Positions 40,479-48,241 of a DNA stretch of 48,241 nucleotides are shown here, in pieces; within the stretch, counting starts at the first letter, position 1, and the number at the start of each line of letters is the position of its first letter. The notes under the pieces were generated by a model that saw only the letters and a program-made list of their open reading frames with translations, made no database searches and had not been told where the DNA came from. The stretch covers positions 1-48,241 of the forward strand of contig JAICXK010000006.1 of NCBI GenBank assembly GCA_025980435.1. Direction: 5' to 3'. A program made the position numbers and the translations under genes. This DNA is from Bryobacteraceae bacterium (GTDB lineage Bacteria; Acidobacteriota; Terriglobia; Bryobacterales; Bryobacteraceae).

Positions 40479-42617
40479 CTACTCGACGTGTCCTCGTAGT
40501 ACCGTAATCGAGGATTTCGGCAGCATGTAGGTAGATTGAGGCCCGCCCGGCAGCGCCCGGCCGATGGGTGGACTATCCGGATCCGCGTAACTATCGGAAC
40601 CCTTATCGTTCCAGACGTACTGCTCGGAGCCAAAAGTCACGAAACGAACCGGCCCGATAAACGATCCGGTATGCCCTGAACTCTCGAACGCAACTCGTAC
40701 CGGATGTGCATGCGAGGGATCCCTATTGACCAGCATGAGCGACCAGTTTCCGTCCGGCCGATGTACTGCATATGTGGTGACGAATGCGTTTCCTTCGGCA
40801 TCTCGAATGGCCACCGAGGAGGGAAACATCTCGTGCACGCCCGAGCGATGACTGATCCACTCCAGGTTGATCATGTGGGCAGCCCAGTAAAACGCGGTGT
40901 AACCGGTAATGTTGTAATCGCTATCAGCCTCGAAGTTCGACCACGAAGCCCCGCCTTGGCAGGTGTCCTGCGTTGTCTGCGGTTGGATAGGGGAATGATA
41001 ATACGCCGCGCCTCCACCCTCAAAGAAGGAGCCGACGCTATCCGCCAGCCAGAGACCTCCGAATATCTGGCTCATCGGCCCGGTGAGTCCGGCGGCAACT
41101 GAGCTTTCTGTCACCATTAACGGGATGTCCTTGGGTACGCCGTCGCCTCGCCACACGTCAAGGATGTGCTTCATGATCCTCGGCTCTCGATATAGATCGG
41201 TCCAGCCTACATGGCACCGGTCGAATGGGTAATGCTCGAACGACACAAACGCCAGGTCGGAGAGGCGGCCGTGTGATTTCAGATAGGCGACGAAACGCCC
41301 CATCCACGACGTCCGCCTTTGCGCATCGGGCCAGACGTGAATATCTTCGTTCACGCCTTCAAAGATGGGACCGCCCAACCTAAGCTTTGGATCCACTTTG
41401 TGGATTGCAGTGGCCCACTGAAGGTACAACGCTCCGTAGTCTTCAGGAAGCGCATGCTTTCCATCCGGTTCTTCTCCGATCTCGATGTATGCGATGGGAT
41501 AACCTCGCTTTTCAAGGTACGTTACCTGGGCGGCGGCATCGTCCGGCGTTCCGTAAAGCAAGGTCACTGGGATCATGGCCGGCAGATTGTTGGTGAGACC
41601 GCTGCTAAAGAAGAGATCGAAACCCGTGTGTTGCCCGCCGCCCGTGTTGTTTACATCGGCGGCTGAGTGCCACGGGTCGATCGAAGAACTGCACCAGGTA
41701 GGCGCGTTCCGCTCGGTTGCGCCCTCTGTGGCGTCGAGGAAGTTGCCGCTTGTATTTATGCTGCCGGCTTTGAATTCTTCGATCGCATATCCCACGCAAT
41801 TACGAATGTCGTCTGATCCGTGTTCATCGCAGGTGTTAGACGACTCTGTCATCCAGACCCGAAGAAACTGCGTCGATACGGGAGCGTCTGTGAGCTTCAG
41901 GACGACGGTCCCGCCACGCGCGTTCGCCACTCGGCCCTTGGAGAATGTCTTCCACTCTCCGCTTGGACCATCGTCGAAGTCGAGCGCGTCCTTACCCACC
42001 CAGTACTCCACGCGGTATGTTCTTGCGTACGGACTCTTCCACGCGATCCGGACCGCGCTCACCGGTTTTTCCGACTTCATGTCCAGCACAACCCATTGCG
42101 GATGTAGCGAATCGCTCTCGCCCGTGAACTTGCTGGTGAGGTACGGATTACTTTTCCAATAGCTTAAGTTGGGACCTTTGACCGGGCGGTCACCGCTGGT
42201 GGAAAACCCTCGATGTGGTAGCGCGTATTCCAGAATGTATCGAATGGGTTCCTTGAGATCGGTGCTGCCCGTAAAGTATCCGGCCTTGTGTGATGGGTCG
42301 CTCCAAGTCCCGTTCTCCGTCCAGTGCCAGGCTGCCATCCGCAGCTCGCTGTTGTTCCGATACGTGATCGGTCCCCAGCCGGCCGACAACGATTCTTCGA
42401 TGATATGCGGAGTATAAACTTTGTCAATACCGGTGCGCGAGAGCACATCAATCGAACTCCCCAAAGCCTTGTCCGGATCGAATGAGTTAATCGCGTGCCC
42501 AGGCGTAGCATCCACATGCACTACCGCCGGATTCTCCTGCGATTGGGCCAGACCCGCTGCCCCCAGATATAGAAAGAAAACCGGAAATCCGAACGTCAGA
42601 ATCGAAATACGTTTCAT
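40479..42617 (-). CDS. Exported large glycoside hydrolase-like protein (clan A type, unclassified)
   Basis: 712 residues from ATG 42617, where a signal peptide begins (ISILTFGFPVFFLYLGAAGL). The first part has NSFDPDKALGSSIDVLSR. Residues 160-280 resemble a discoidin-type carbohydrate-binding fold (VVLDMKSEKPVSAVRIAWKS, RTYRVEYWVG). The catalytic barrel follows with PIAYIEIGEEPDG containing Glu383, and PLMVTESSVAAGLT with Glu504, in the positions of acid/base and nucleophile of GH39/GH79-like enzymes. FVSFEHYPFDRCHVG is the matching strand between them. The C-terminus is a beta-domain with NWSLMLVNRDPSHAHPVRVA. The substrate is unknown. It is divergent from the DUF2264 gene, sharing 131 bases of upstream DNA, and precedes the TonB receptor. 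Confidence 0.7.
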   Translation of the reverse strand: MKRISILTFGFPVFFLYLGAAGLAQSQENPAVVHVDATPGHAINSFDPDKALGSSIDVLSRTGIDKVYTPHIIEESLSAGWGPITYRNNSELRMAAWHWTENGTWSDPSHKAGYFTGSTDLKEPIRYILEYALPHRGFSTSGDRPVKGPNLSYWKSNPYLTSKFTGESDSLHPQWVVLDMKSEKPVSAVRIAWKSPYARTYRVEYWVGKDALDFDDGPSGEWKTFSKGRVANARGGTVVLKLTDAPVSTQFLRVWMTESSNTCDEHGSDDIRNCVGYAIEEFKAGSINTSGNFLDATEGATERNAPTWCSSSIDPWHSAADVNNTGGGQHTGFDLFFSSGLTNNLPAMIPVTLLYGTPDDAAAQVTYLEKRGYPIAYIEIGEEPDGKHALPEDYGALYLQWATAIHKVDPKLRLGGPIFEGVNEDIHVWPDAQRRTSWMGRFVAYLKSHGRLSDLAFVSFEHYPFDRCHVGWTDLYREPRIMKHILDVWRGDGVPKDIPLMVTESSVAAGLTGPMSQIFGGLWLADSVGSFFEGGGAAYYHSPIQPQTTQDTCQGGASWSNFEADSDYNITGYTAFYWAAHMINLEWISHRSGVHEMFPSSVAIRDAEGNAFVTTYAVHRPDGNWSLMLVNRDPSHAHPVRVAFESSGHTGSFIGPVRFVTFGSEQYVWNDKGSDSYADPDSPPIGRALPGGPQSTYMLPKSSITVLRGHVE

Positions 42618-42748
42618 AGTTGAAGAAAGCGAGTCGTCCTTGCGCCGGTCCCAGTATAGGATTGCGGACCGAGCTCCCGTTTTTACCATCGCGTACAGGC
42701 CGGCCGATCGTGCAAGGCAGGTAGGTTAACCTGACTTTTCGAGATACT

Positions 42749-43990
42749 ATGCCAGATCTATCTCGCCGAAATTTTATCGAGACATGCGCGTGGGTCCCCG
42801 GCATTACAGTTGCAAGCACCGGGCGAGCACGGCCTAACGTTAGTTCAGAACAAACAGACCGCGATTACTGGGTCTCGGTACTCAATCGCTTGGCGCATCC
42901 CGTTCTCTCCGCGCTGAGCGAAGGGAAGCTAAGGCTCAATATGCCGGTCGAAGCGCCTCACAACAACGCTGCCGACAGAAAGCAGTATACGCACTTGGAG
43001 GCGTTTGGGCGTTTGTTGGCGGGAATCGCTCCGTGGCTCGAATCTTCTGACGTTAACGAACCAGAGGCAGGCCTTCGGGAACAGTATCGCGATTTGGCGC
43101 GCCGATCACTGTCATCTGCCGTCAATCCCTCATCACCCGATTTCATGAACTTCAATAGGGGCCAACAACCCGTAGTCGATGCGGCCTTTCTGGCGCTCTC
43201 TGTTTTACGCGCGCCGGCAGAGCTTTGGGACAAGCTGGACAGCGGTACCAAAAAAAACTTGATCAAAGCGCTGTTATCCAGCAGAGTGATTCAACCCGCC
43301 TACAACAACTGGCTGCTTTTCAGCGCCACGATTGAAGCATTTTTCTGTGCTGTGGGCGAGCCATGGGACCGTATGCGTGTCGACTATGCGATTCGGAAGC
43401 ATGAAGAGTGGTACAAAGGCGATGGCATTTACGGAGATGGGCCGCAACTTCATTGCGACTACTACAACAGTTTCGTGATTCATCCGATGTTGCTGGAGCT
43501 GATGAAAATCGTCTCTGGGCAATCAAGGGAATGGGCGTCCTTCGAACCGGCTATTGTTGCTCGTGCCCAGCGCTACGCCGCAATACAGGAACGGTTGATT
43601 GGTCCCGACGGAAGTTATCCAGCCATCGGTCGATCAATCACGTACCGCTTTGGCGCTTTTCATTTGCTGGCAACGATGGCGCTCCGCAAGCAACTGCCTG
43701 CCGAAGTGAAACCAGAACAGGTGCGCGCCGCAATGACCGCTGTTATCCGTCGGATGATCGAGGCGCCCGGCACATTCGATAAGCAGGGCTGGTTAACCGT
43801 TGGTTTTTGTGGTCACCAGCCCTCGATGGGAGAAAGCTACATCTCCACCGGCAGCCTGTATCTTTGTTCTGTGGGATTACTCCCGCTCGGTCTGCCCGGC
43901 AAAGATCCTTTCTGGAGCGCACCACCACAGCCCTGGACTTCCCAAAAGATCTGGAACGGCGAAGACACTCCAGCGGATCATGCGATTTGA
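42749..43990 (+). CDS. Exported DUF2264 protein (probable glucuronidase-type glycosidase)
   Basis: 413 residues. The start PDLSRRNFIETCAWVPGITV is a weak twin-arginine leader, so export is likely. The body has the DUF2264 order: HLEAFGRLLAGIAPWLES, NFNRGQQPVVDAAFLALSVL, NNWLLFSATIEAFFCAVGE, YKGDGIYGDGPQLHCDYYNS, SYPAIGRSITYRFGAFHLLA and QPSMGESYISTGSLYLC. These are hallmarks of an alpha/alpha-barrel fold. As far as I recall, some DUF2264 proteins are placed in CAZy GH154 with beta-glucuronidase activity; this needs checking. The aldo/keto reductase gene starts 43 bases downstream on the same strand, implying one operon. Length and motifs are intact. Confidence 0.78.
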   Translation: MPDLSRRNFIETCAWVPGITVASTGRARPNVSSEQTDRDYWVSVLNRLAHPVLSALSEGKLRLNMPVEAPHNNAADRKQYTHLEAFGRLLAGIAPWLESSDVNEPEAGLREQYRDLARRSLSSAVNPSSPDFMNFNRGQQPVVDAAFLALSVLRAPAELWDKLDSGTKKNLIKALLSSRVIQPAYNNWLLFSATIEAFFCAVGEPWDRMRVDYAIRKHEEWYKGDGIYGDGPQLHCDYYNSFVIHPMLLELMKIVSGQSREWASFEPAIVARAQRYAAIQERLIGPDGSYPAIGRSITYRFGAFHLLATMALRKQLPAEVKPEQVRAAMTAVIRRMIEAPGTFDKQGWLTVGFCGHQPSMGESYISTGSLYLCSVGLLPLGLPGKDPFWSAPPQPWTSQKIWNGEDTPADHAI

Positions 43991-44033
43991 ACGTTGTCTG
44001 CAACAAGATGCTTGTATTTTCATCTACTCAAGC

Positions 44034-45059
44034 ATGGAATTCAGGCAACTCGGCAGGTCTGGACTGCGTGTCCCTGTTCTGTCGTTCGGTACCGCGACCT
44101 TCGGCGGCCGCGGCGAATTTTTTAAGGCCTGGGGCTCAACCGAGGTTGACGAAGCGCGTCATCTCATCGACCTCTGTCTTGAAGCGGGCGCCAATCTATT
44201 CGATACTGCCGATGGATACTCCGCAGGGCGGTCTGAAGAAGTGCTTGGCGAAGCCATCAAGGGCCGTCGCCGTGACGTCCTGGTCGCGACTAAGGGGTTC
44301 TTTCCAATGGGGCCCGGACCAAACCAGGCCGGCAGCTCGCGCCATCACCTGATCGAAGCGTGCGACGCGAGCCTGCGCAGGCTAGGCACCGACTACATCG
44401 ATCTGTATCAGATTCATGCGTTCGATGCGTTCACACCAATTGAAGAGACGCTGCGCGCGCTTGACGACTTAGTAACCAGCGGCAAAATTCGCTACATAGG
44501 GTGCTCCAACTTCTCCGGTTGGCATCTCATGAAATCGTTGTCGATCTCCGAGCGCTATGGCTGGAGCCGGTATGTTGCGCATCAGGTGTATTACTCGTTG
44601 GTCGGTCGCGATTATGAATGGGAATTGATGCCGTTGGGCGCCGCGGAGGGCGTAAGCGCCCTGATTTGGAGCCCGCTCGGATGGGGCCGTTTGACAGGGA
44701 AGATTCGTCGTGGACAGCCCCGTCCTGAGCAGAGCCGGTTGCACGCCACTGCTGAAAGCGGACCGCCCGTTCCTGATGAACTGCTCTATGCAGTTGTGGA
44801 TGCCATTGACTCCATCGCAAAGGAAACAGGCAAAACCGTGCCTCAAATCGCCTTGAACTGGCTACTCCAACGTCCAACGGTTGCATCGGTCATTATCGGC
44901 GCGCGGAATGAACAACAGCTTCGCGATAATCTCGGCTCGGTAGGTTGGAATCTTACGGCCGAGCAAGTGGCGAAACTCGATGCCGCGAGCGCAACCATAT
45001 TGGCGTATCCCTACTGGCACCAACGCATCACCGCATTTCGGAATCCGCCGCTTGTGTGA
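44034..45059 (+). CDS. Aldo/keto reductase
   Basis: 341 residues from ATG 44034 (the open frame extends into the preceding gene, but the fold starts MEFRQLGRSGLRVPVLSFG). It has the family signatures: NLFDTADGYSAGRSEEVLGE with the catalytic Asp and Tyr, LVATKGFF with Lys, and HHLIEACDASLRRLGTDYID, then YQIHAFDAF containing the His. GKIRYIGCSNFSGW is the second signature. The end IIGARNEQQLRDNLGSVGW is the NADPH 2'-phosphate site. It reduces sugar or aldehyde carbonyls using NADPH in the cytosol. It follows the DUF2264 gene, so it may reduce the uronic acid released there (inference). Confidence 0.88.
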   Translation: MEFRQLGRSGLRVPVLSFGTATFGGRGEFFKAWGSTEVDEARHLIDLCLEAGANLFDTADGYSAGRSEEVLGEAIKGRRRDVLVATKGFFPMGPGPNQAGSSRHHLIEACDASLRRLGTDYIDLYQIHAFDAFTPIEETLRALDDLVTSGKIRYIGCSNFSGWHLMKSLSISERYGWSRYVAHQVYYSLVGRDYEWELMPLGAAEGVSALIWSPLGWGRLTGKIRRGQPRPEQSRLHATAESGPPVPDELLYAVVDAIDSIAKETGKTVPQIALNWLLQRPTVASVIIGARNEQQLRDNLGSVGWNLTAEQVAKLDAASATILAYPYWHQRITAFRNPPLV

Positions 45060-45135
45060 GGCCCGAGCGCCTGAACGAAGCTAGTTGGCGCTTCGCATCC
45101 TATCAGTTCTATCCGTCTGAGTAGAATCGAGAGCA

Positions 45136-45900
45136 GTGCTGAGAACCGTGCGCGTCACCAGATATGTCACTCCGCTTCGGGAGGGTGGTTCGCTGCCGGC
45201 CATCGTGGAAGCTGAGGACGATGGTCTTTACGTTTTGAAGTTTCGGGGCGCTGGACAGGGCCCGCTGGCGCTTGTGGCAGAGTTGATTTCCGGTGAAATT
45301 GGACGCTTGCTCGGCCTTTGCGTTCCGGAGCTGGTTCTTATGGAGCTGGAAGAGTGCATAGGAAGGAATGAACCTGATCCCGAGATTCAAGACTTGTTGC
45401 TCGCGAGCGTAGGACTGAATCTTGGCTTGGATTATCTTCCCGGCGCGACTATGTTCGACGCAGCAGCCAGGGATGTAGTGGACGCAACCACCGCTTCTAA
45501 AACTGTTTGGTTCGATGCATTCGTTACAAATATCGATCGCACCGCGAAGAATACGAATCTACTTTGGTGGCACAGACAACTTTATTTGATCGACCACGGC
45601 GCAAGTCTTTACTTCCACTACAATTGCCGGGATATCGGTGTAGCCGCCGTGAAGCCTTTTCCTGCAATTAAAGACCATGTTCTGTTGCCGTGGGCAAGCC
45701 AAATTGCGGAAGTAGACGGAGAGCTTCGCGCCAAGCTGGATGAGTCGACGGTGTGGCACATCACTTCGACGGTCCCGCGAGAGTGGCTCCAGGAAAGCGA
45801 TGGTCCGACGGCCGAAGGATATACAGAATATCTAACGACGCGTCTCAGGAGTTCCGGTTTTGTCGATGACGCCCTACGCGCCTATGCCCAGCTCGTTTGA
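45136..45900 (+). CDS. HipA_2-type kinase-like protein
   Basis: 254 residues from a GTG start (45136); ribosome site weak. The fold is a reduced HipA kinase: ATP-binding Lys35 in YVLKFRGAGQG, SGEIGRLLGLCVPELVLMEL, the catalytic segment VTNIDRTAKNTNLLWWHRQL (Asp134, Asn141) and the metal-binding Asp153 in LYLIDHGASLYFHY. It lacks the N-terminal HipA domain and the HipB partner that makes classical toxin-antitoxin pairs. Instead it overlaps the DUF3037 gene. Kinase residues are intact, so an active Ser/Thr kinase is likely. Classical HipA phosphorylates glutamyl-tRNA synthetase; the target here is not known. Confidence 0.8.
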   Translation: MLRTVRVTRYVTPLREGGSLPAIVEAEDDGLYVLKFRGAGQGPLALVAELISGEIGRLLGLCVPELVLMELEECIGRNEPDPEIQDLLLASVGLNLGLDYLPGATMFDAAARDVVDATTASKTVWFDAFVTNIDRTAKNTNLLWWHRQLYLIDHGASLYFHYNCRDIGVAAVKPFPAIKDHVLLPWASQIAEVDGELRAKLDESTVWHITSTVPREWLQESDGPTAEGYTEYLTTRLRSSGFVDDALRAYAQLV

Positions 45901-46285
45901 TTACGCAGTGGTTCGAATCGTCCCGGCAGTAGAACGCGAGGAGTTCTTCAACGCCGGAGTGATTTTGTTTTGTCCTGAGCAGCGATTTTTGCGTGCAAGG
46001 GTCTATTTAGACCGGCAGAAACTGAAGGTGTTTGCGCCAGATCTGGACCCGGAAGAAATAGAGCGACGGCTCAAGGCAATAGAGAAGATCTGCGAGGGTG
46101 ATCCAAGCGCCGGCAGCATTGCGCAGTTGGCGCAGCGTGCGCGTTTTCATTGGCTGATCGCGCCCAGGAGCACGCTCGTGCAGGTTTCTCCGGCGCACTC
46201 TGGAATCTGCGAAGACGCGCAATCGACGCTCGACCGGCTGTTCGAGGAGCAAGTCTCGTCTCGAAGCAAGCTACAAGGCTGCTGA
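45866..46285 (+). CDS. DUF3037 protein, partner of the HipA_2 kinase
   Basis: 139 residues from ATG 45866; ATG 45884 (MPSSFDYAVVRIV) is an alternative. The start lies inside the kinase gene, so the genes overlap by 35 (or 17) bases in different frames. The core YAVVRIVPAVEREEFFNAGV followed by ILFCPEQRFLRARVYLD is the signature of DUF3037; SIAQLAQRARFHWLIAPRST with LVQVSPAHSG completes it. DUF3037 and HipA_2 genes are neighbours in many genomes as I recall, suggesting a functional pair. The protein has no DNA-binding helix-turn-helix. It may bind or regulate the kinase. Function unknown. Confidence 0.8.
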   Translation: MTPYAPMPSSFDYAVVRIVPAVEREEFFNAGVILFCPEQRFLRARVYLDRQKLKVFAPDLDPEEIERRLKAIEKICEGDPSAGSIAQLAQRARFHWLIAPRSTLVQVSPAHSGICEDAQSTLDRLFEEQVSSRSKLQGC

Positions 46286-46318
46286 CAAAGCATTGATATC
46301 AGGAGATCGCTTTGTTTG

Positions 46319-47296
46319 TCATTTGTTAGCTCGCACTTTCGGAAATGCCGCGCCAACCGCGTTGCGAGCCGGTTTCCCATCGAGTACGCGACTGACGTCA
46401 TCGCAGATTGCCCTCGTCACGCGTTCTTGCGCCTCCACCGTCAACGCTGCAACATGGGGCGTCAGAATTACGTTTGGCAACGACTCCAATTCGCTTCGCT
46501 CCGGCGGCTCCGTCTCTCGCACGTCGAGCGCAGCCCCCGCCAGCTGTTTCGCTTTCAATGCTGCGGTCAAATCCGCCTCGCGCACCACGCTACCCCGTGA
46601 TGTATTAATGAAAAATGCCGTCGGCTTCATCCGGCTGAAGCGCGCGCTATCAAAAATGCCGGTTGTTTCCGGAGTTGCCGGAAGATGGCAGGAGACTACA
46701 TCGGCGCGCTTCAAGAGTTCGTCCAATTCCAGCAGCTCGGCCTGCAACTCCCCGAGCAAAACATTATCGGGACTTAGATAGGGGTCGTAAGCCAGCACCT
46801 TCATCCCGAAAGCCTGCGCGCGCCTGCCGGTGAGATATCCGATTCTTCCGGCGCCTACGATTCCAAGAGTCTTGCCGTAGAGCTCAGTTCCTACATACTG
46901 GTGACGCGCCCAGTTGCCGCTTCGGGTATCCTGATCGGCGGCTGGAATCGACCGCGCCAGCGAGAGCATCAGGCCTATCGCCAGCTCAGCCACGCTGATC
47001 GCATTCTGATCGGGCGTCGAGCTGACGACGATGTCGGCGGCCTTCGCAGCTTGTAAGTCGATATTGTCCAAGCCGACGCCTGCGCGGCCGACAATCAACA
47101 GCTTCGGCGCCGCGGCTAACAGTTCCGCCGTCACGGAAGTCTGATTCCGCACGATGAGCGCGCGAAAATCCCCAACCTGCGCCCGCAAGGCTGCTTGATC
47201 TTTCCATAGCTCAGGCAGACTCACAACATCGAAGCGCTGCATCAGCGCATTAATGGTTGCCCCGGAGATATGCTCCGAAATTAAAATGTCGCGCAT
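46319..47296 (-). CDS. D-2-hydroxyacid dehydrogenase (phosphoglycerate dehydrogenase-like)
   Basis: 325 residues with the two-lobe fold. The NAD motif is LGIVGAGRIGYLTGRRAQAF; the catalytic Arg is near VGRAGVGLDNID and INTSRGSVV holds the cofactor loop. Glu is in LDVRETEPPERSEL and the His is in VILTPHVAALTVEA. The C-terminus ends shortly after the catalytic domain, so the ACT/regulatory domains of SerA are absent; it could therefore act on 3-phosphoglycerate or on other 2-hydroxyacids. It starts 24 bases after the stop of the aldehyde dehydrogenase gene on the same strand, so it is the second gene of an operon. All three catalytic residues are present. Confidence 0.9.
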   Translation of the reverse strand: MRDILISEHISGATINALMQRFDVVSLPELWKDQAALRAQVGDFRALIVRNQTSVTAELLAAAPKLLIVGRAGVGLDNIDLQAAKAADIVVSSTPDQNAISVAELAIGLMLSLARSIPAADQDTRSGNWARHQYVGTELYGKTLGIVGAGRIGYLTGRRAQAFGMKVLAYDPYLSPDNVLLGELQAELLELDELLKRADVVSCHLPATPETTGIFDSARFSRMKPTAFFINTSRGSVVREADLTAALKAKQLAGAALDVRETEPPERSELESLPNVILTPHVAALTVEAQERVTRAICDDVSRVLDGKPARNAVGAAFPKVRANK

Positions 47297-47320
47297 GGGA
47301 ATGAAACTGTCTTTGCCCGA

Positions 47321-48241
47321 TTAATTTCGCTCTTCGATCCCGCCGACCGATACATGCTTTGTCTCAAGAAATGCATCCAGGCCTTCCGTGCCGAGCTCGC
47401 GTCCCCAGCCGCTCTGCTTCATGCCGCCAAACGGGCTTGTGCTCGTTGATGGCGCTCCGTCGTTGATGCCCAGCGTGCCGGCCTCGATACGCTCGCTGAG
47501 CCGGAACATGCAGCCGATATCGCGAGTCATGGCATACGCGCTGAGGCCAAACGGCAAACGGTTCGCATACGTAATCGCCTCTTCCTCGGTCTCGAATGTC
47601 GCTACTGGTGCGATCGGTGCAAAGGTCTCCTCCTGCATACAAAGCATGGGCTCCGCCGCGCCGTCAATTACGGTGGGTTCCAGGAAATACCCCGGCATAT
47701 CGGCGCGCTTGCCGCCGCAGAGAATCTTTCCGCCATGCCGGACAGCATCTTCAATTTGTGCCAGAGCGCTTTCCAGCCCCTTGCGGTTTATCAGCGGGCC
47801 GATATCGGCTCCAGGCTCCAGTCCTGGACTCACCTTCAGCTTCTTCACGCCAGCGACGAATCGTTCCAGAAATTTGTCGCGAATTGTGCGCTGCACGTAG
47901 ATACGATTTGCAGCAATGCAGGACTGCCCCGTGTTGCGGAATTTCGCGATCAACGTTTGCTGTACCGCCTGGTCCAGATCGCAATCGTCAAAAACCAGCA
48001 AGGGAGCGACTCCGCCGAGTTCCAGCGACAACGGCTTGACCGACTCGGCTGCTCCGCGAATCAGCTCCTGACCGACGGCCGTGGATCCCGTAAAACTGAT
48101 TTTGCGGCAGATCGGATTCTGCAGAAACTCGCGCGCAATCATCCGCGCATCGCCCACTACTAGCTGGAACACACCCGCCGGTATGCCCGCCGCCTCCACA
48201 CATTGAGCAAACAGAATCGACGACAAGGGCGTCTGCGAAGC
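47321..48241 (-). CDS. NAD(P)-dependent aldehyde dehydrogenase (succinate-semialdehyde type), C-terminal part, cut by window edge
   Basis: The frame is open to the right edge, so the visible 306 codons are the C-terminal two thirds. The first codons (ASQTPLSSILFAQCVEAAGI) fit the conserved NAD-binding region of the family (usually KPSEQTPLSA). The catalytic Glu is in LSLELGGVAPLLVFDDCDLD and the Cys in FRNTGQSCIAANRIYVQ. PTVIDGAAEPMLCMQEETFA and GLSAYAMTRDIGCMFRLSE follow, then PFGGMKQSGWGRELGTEGLD near the end. The pattern resembles GabD/succinate-semialdehyde dehydrogenases. It heads an operon with the hydroxyacid dehydrogenase. Cofactor specificity cannot be judged. Confidence 0.9.
   Translation of the reverse strand, partial: ASQTPLSSILFAQCVEAAGIPAGVFQLVVGDARMIAREFLQNPICRKISFTGSTAVGQELIRGAAESVKPLSLELGGVAPLLVFDDCDLDQAVQQTLIAKFRNTGQSCIAANRIYVQRTIRDKFLERFVAGVKKLKVSPGLEPGADIGPLINRKGLESALAQIEDAVRHGGKILCGGKRADMPGYFLEPTVIDGAAEPMLCMQEETFAPIAPVATFETEEEAITYANRLPFGLSAYAMTRDIGCMFRLSERIEAGTLGINDGAPSTSTSPFGGMKQSGWGRELGTEGLDAFLETKHVSVGGIEERN

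Noticed and set aside
1-48241. CRISPR arrays, rRNA genes and riboswitches
   Set aside because: I saw no regularly spaced repeats, rRNA segments or recognisable aptamer cores anywhere in the window.

Overview
The window is GC-rich bacterial chromosome and most resembles a soil Acidobacteriota genome of the Bryobacterales/Solibacter type. The evidence is a 1,143-residue outer-membrane receptor of the carboxypeptidase-regulatory/Oar-like kind without a SusD partner, several Tat- or lipoprotein-exported sugar enzymes, a DUF2264 protein, and many short multidrug/stress-type genes. This taxonomic call is from family knowledge; no 16S gene is present.

Layout. (1) 1-1.7 kb is a nest of mobile DNA on the minus strand: the N-terminal third of a tyrosine recombinase running off the left edge, an IS91-type transposase cut off after about 66 codons, and an intact tyrosine recombinase, with a perfect G-quadruplex motif upstream. 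(2) 2-6.8 kb holds an exported LolA-like protein, a PRC-barrel protein, a deleted/frameshifted F420/NADP-reductase-like gene, a three-gene envelope-stress operon (BON protein, YflT-like glycine-rich protein, GlsB/YeaQ) and small relics. (3) 6.8-14 kb has a giant CheB-CheR-PAS-histidine kinase, CorA and a Cax-type Ca2+/H+ exchanger. (4) 14.2-20 kb has an exported FAD oxidase of the D-amino-acid oxidase family whose C-terminal segment lies at the N-terminus (apparent circular permutation), a class A penicillin-binding protein, an exported TIM-barrel isomerase/epimerase and ssb with a strong terminator. (5) 20.7-22.7 kb contains tRNA-Gly(CCC), a small WYL-like gene and a graveyard of fragments: serine recombinase, pirin, NAD(P)H-binding oxidoreductase and LigB dioxygenase. 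(6) 22.7-31.1 kb has TRIC channel plus M20 amidohydrolase, a CPA1 antiporter, a GH79-like lipoprotein, a cupin relic, and a CBS/ackA/dienelactone-hydrolase operon. (7) 31.3-36.8 kb has an Rcp1-like response regulator, ROK kinase, xylulokinase, priA and tRNA-His(GTG). (8) 36.8-45 kb is a carbohydrate locus: TonB receptor, an exported clan-A-like glycosidase, DUF2264 and an aldo/keto reductase. (9) 45.1-48.2 kb has a HipA_2 kinase overlapping a DUF3037 gene, then a 2-hydroxyacid dehydrogenase and the C-terminal part of an aldehyde dehydrogenase cut by the right edge.

How the genes may work together: the GH79-like enzyme, the glycosidase and the DUF2264 protein suggest uptake and breakdown of uronic-acid-containing plant or microbial polysaccharides, with ROK kinase, xylulokinase, ackA and the dehydrogenases downstream. 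This is inference. The most interesting items are the permuted amino-acid-oxidase-like protein, the HipA_2-DUF3037 pair, and the layered element remnants at both 0-2 kb and 21.5-22.6 kb.
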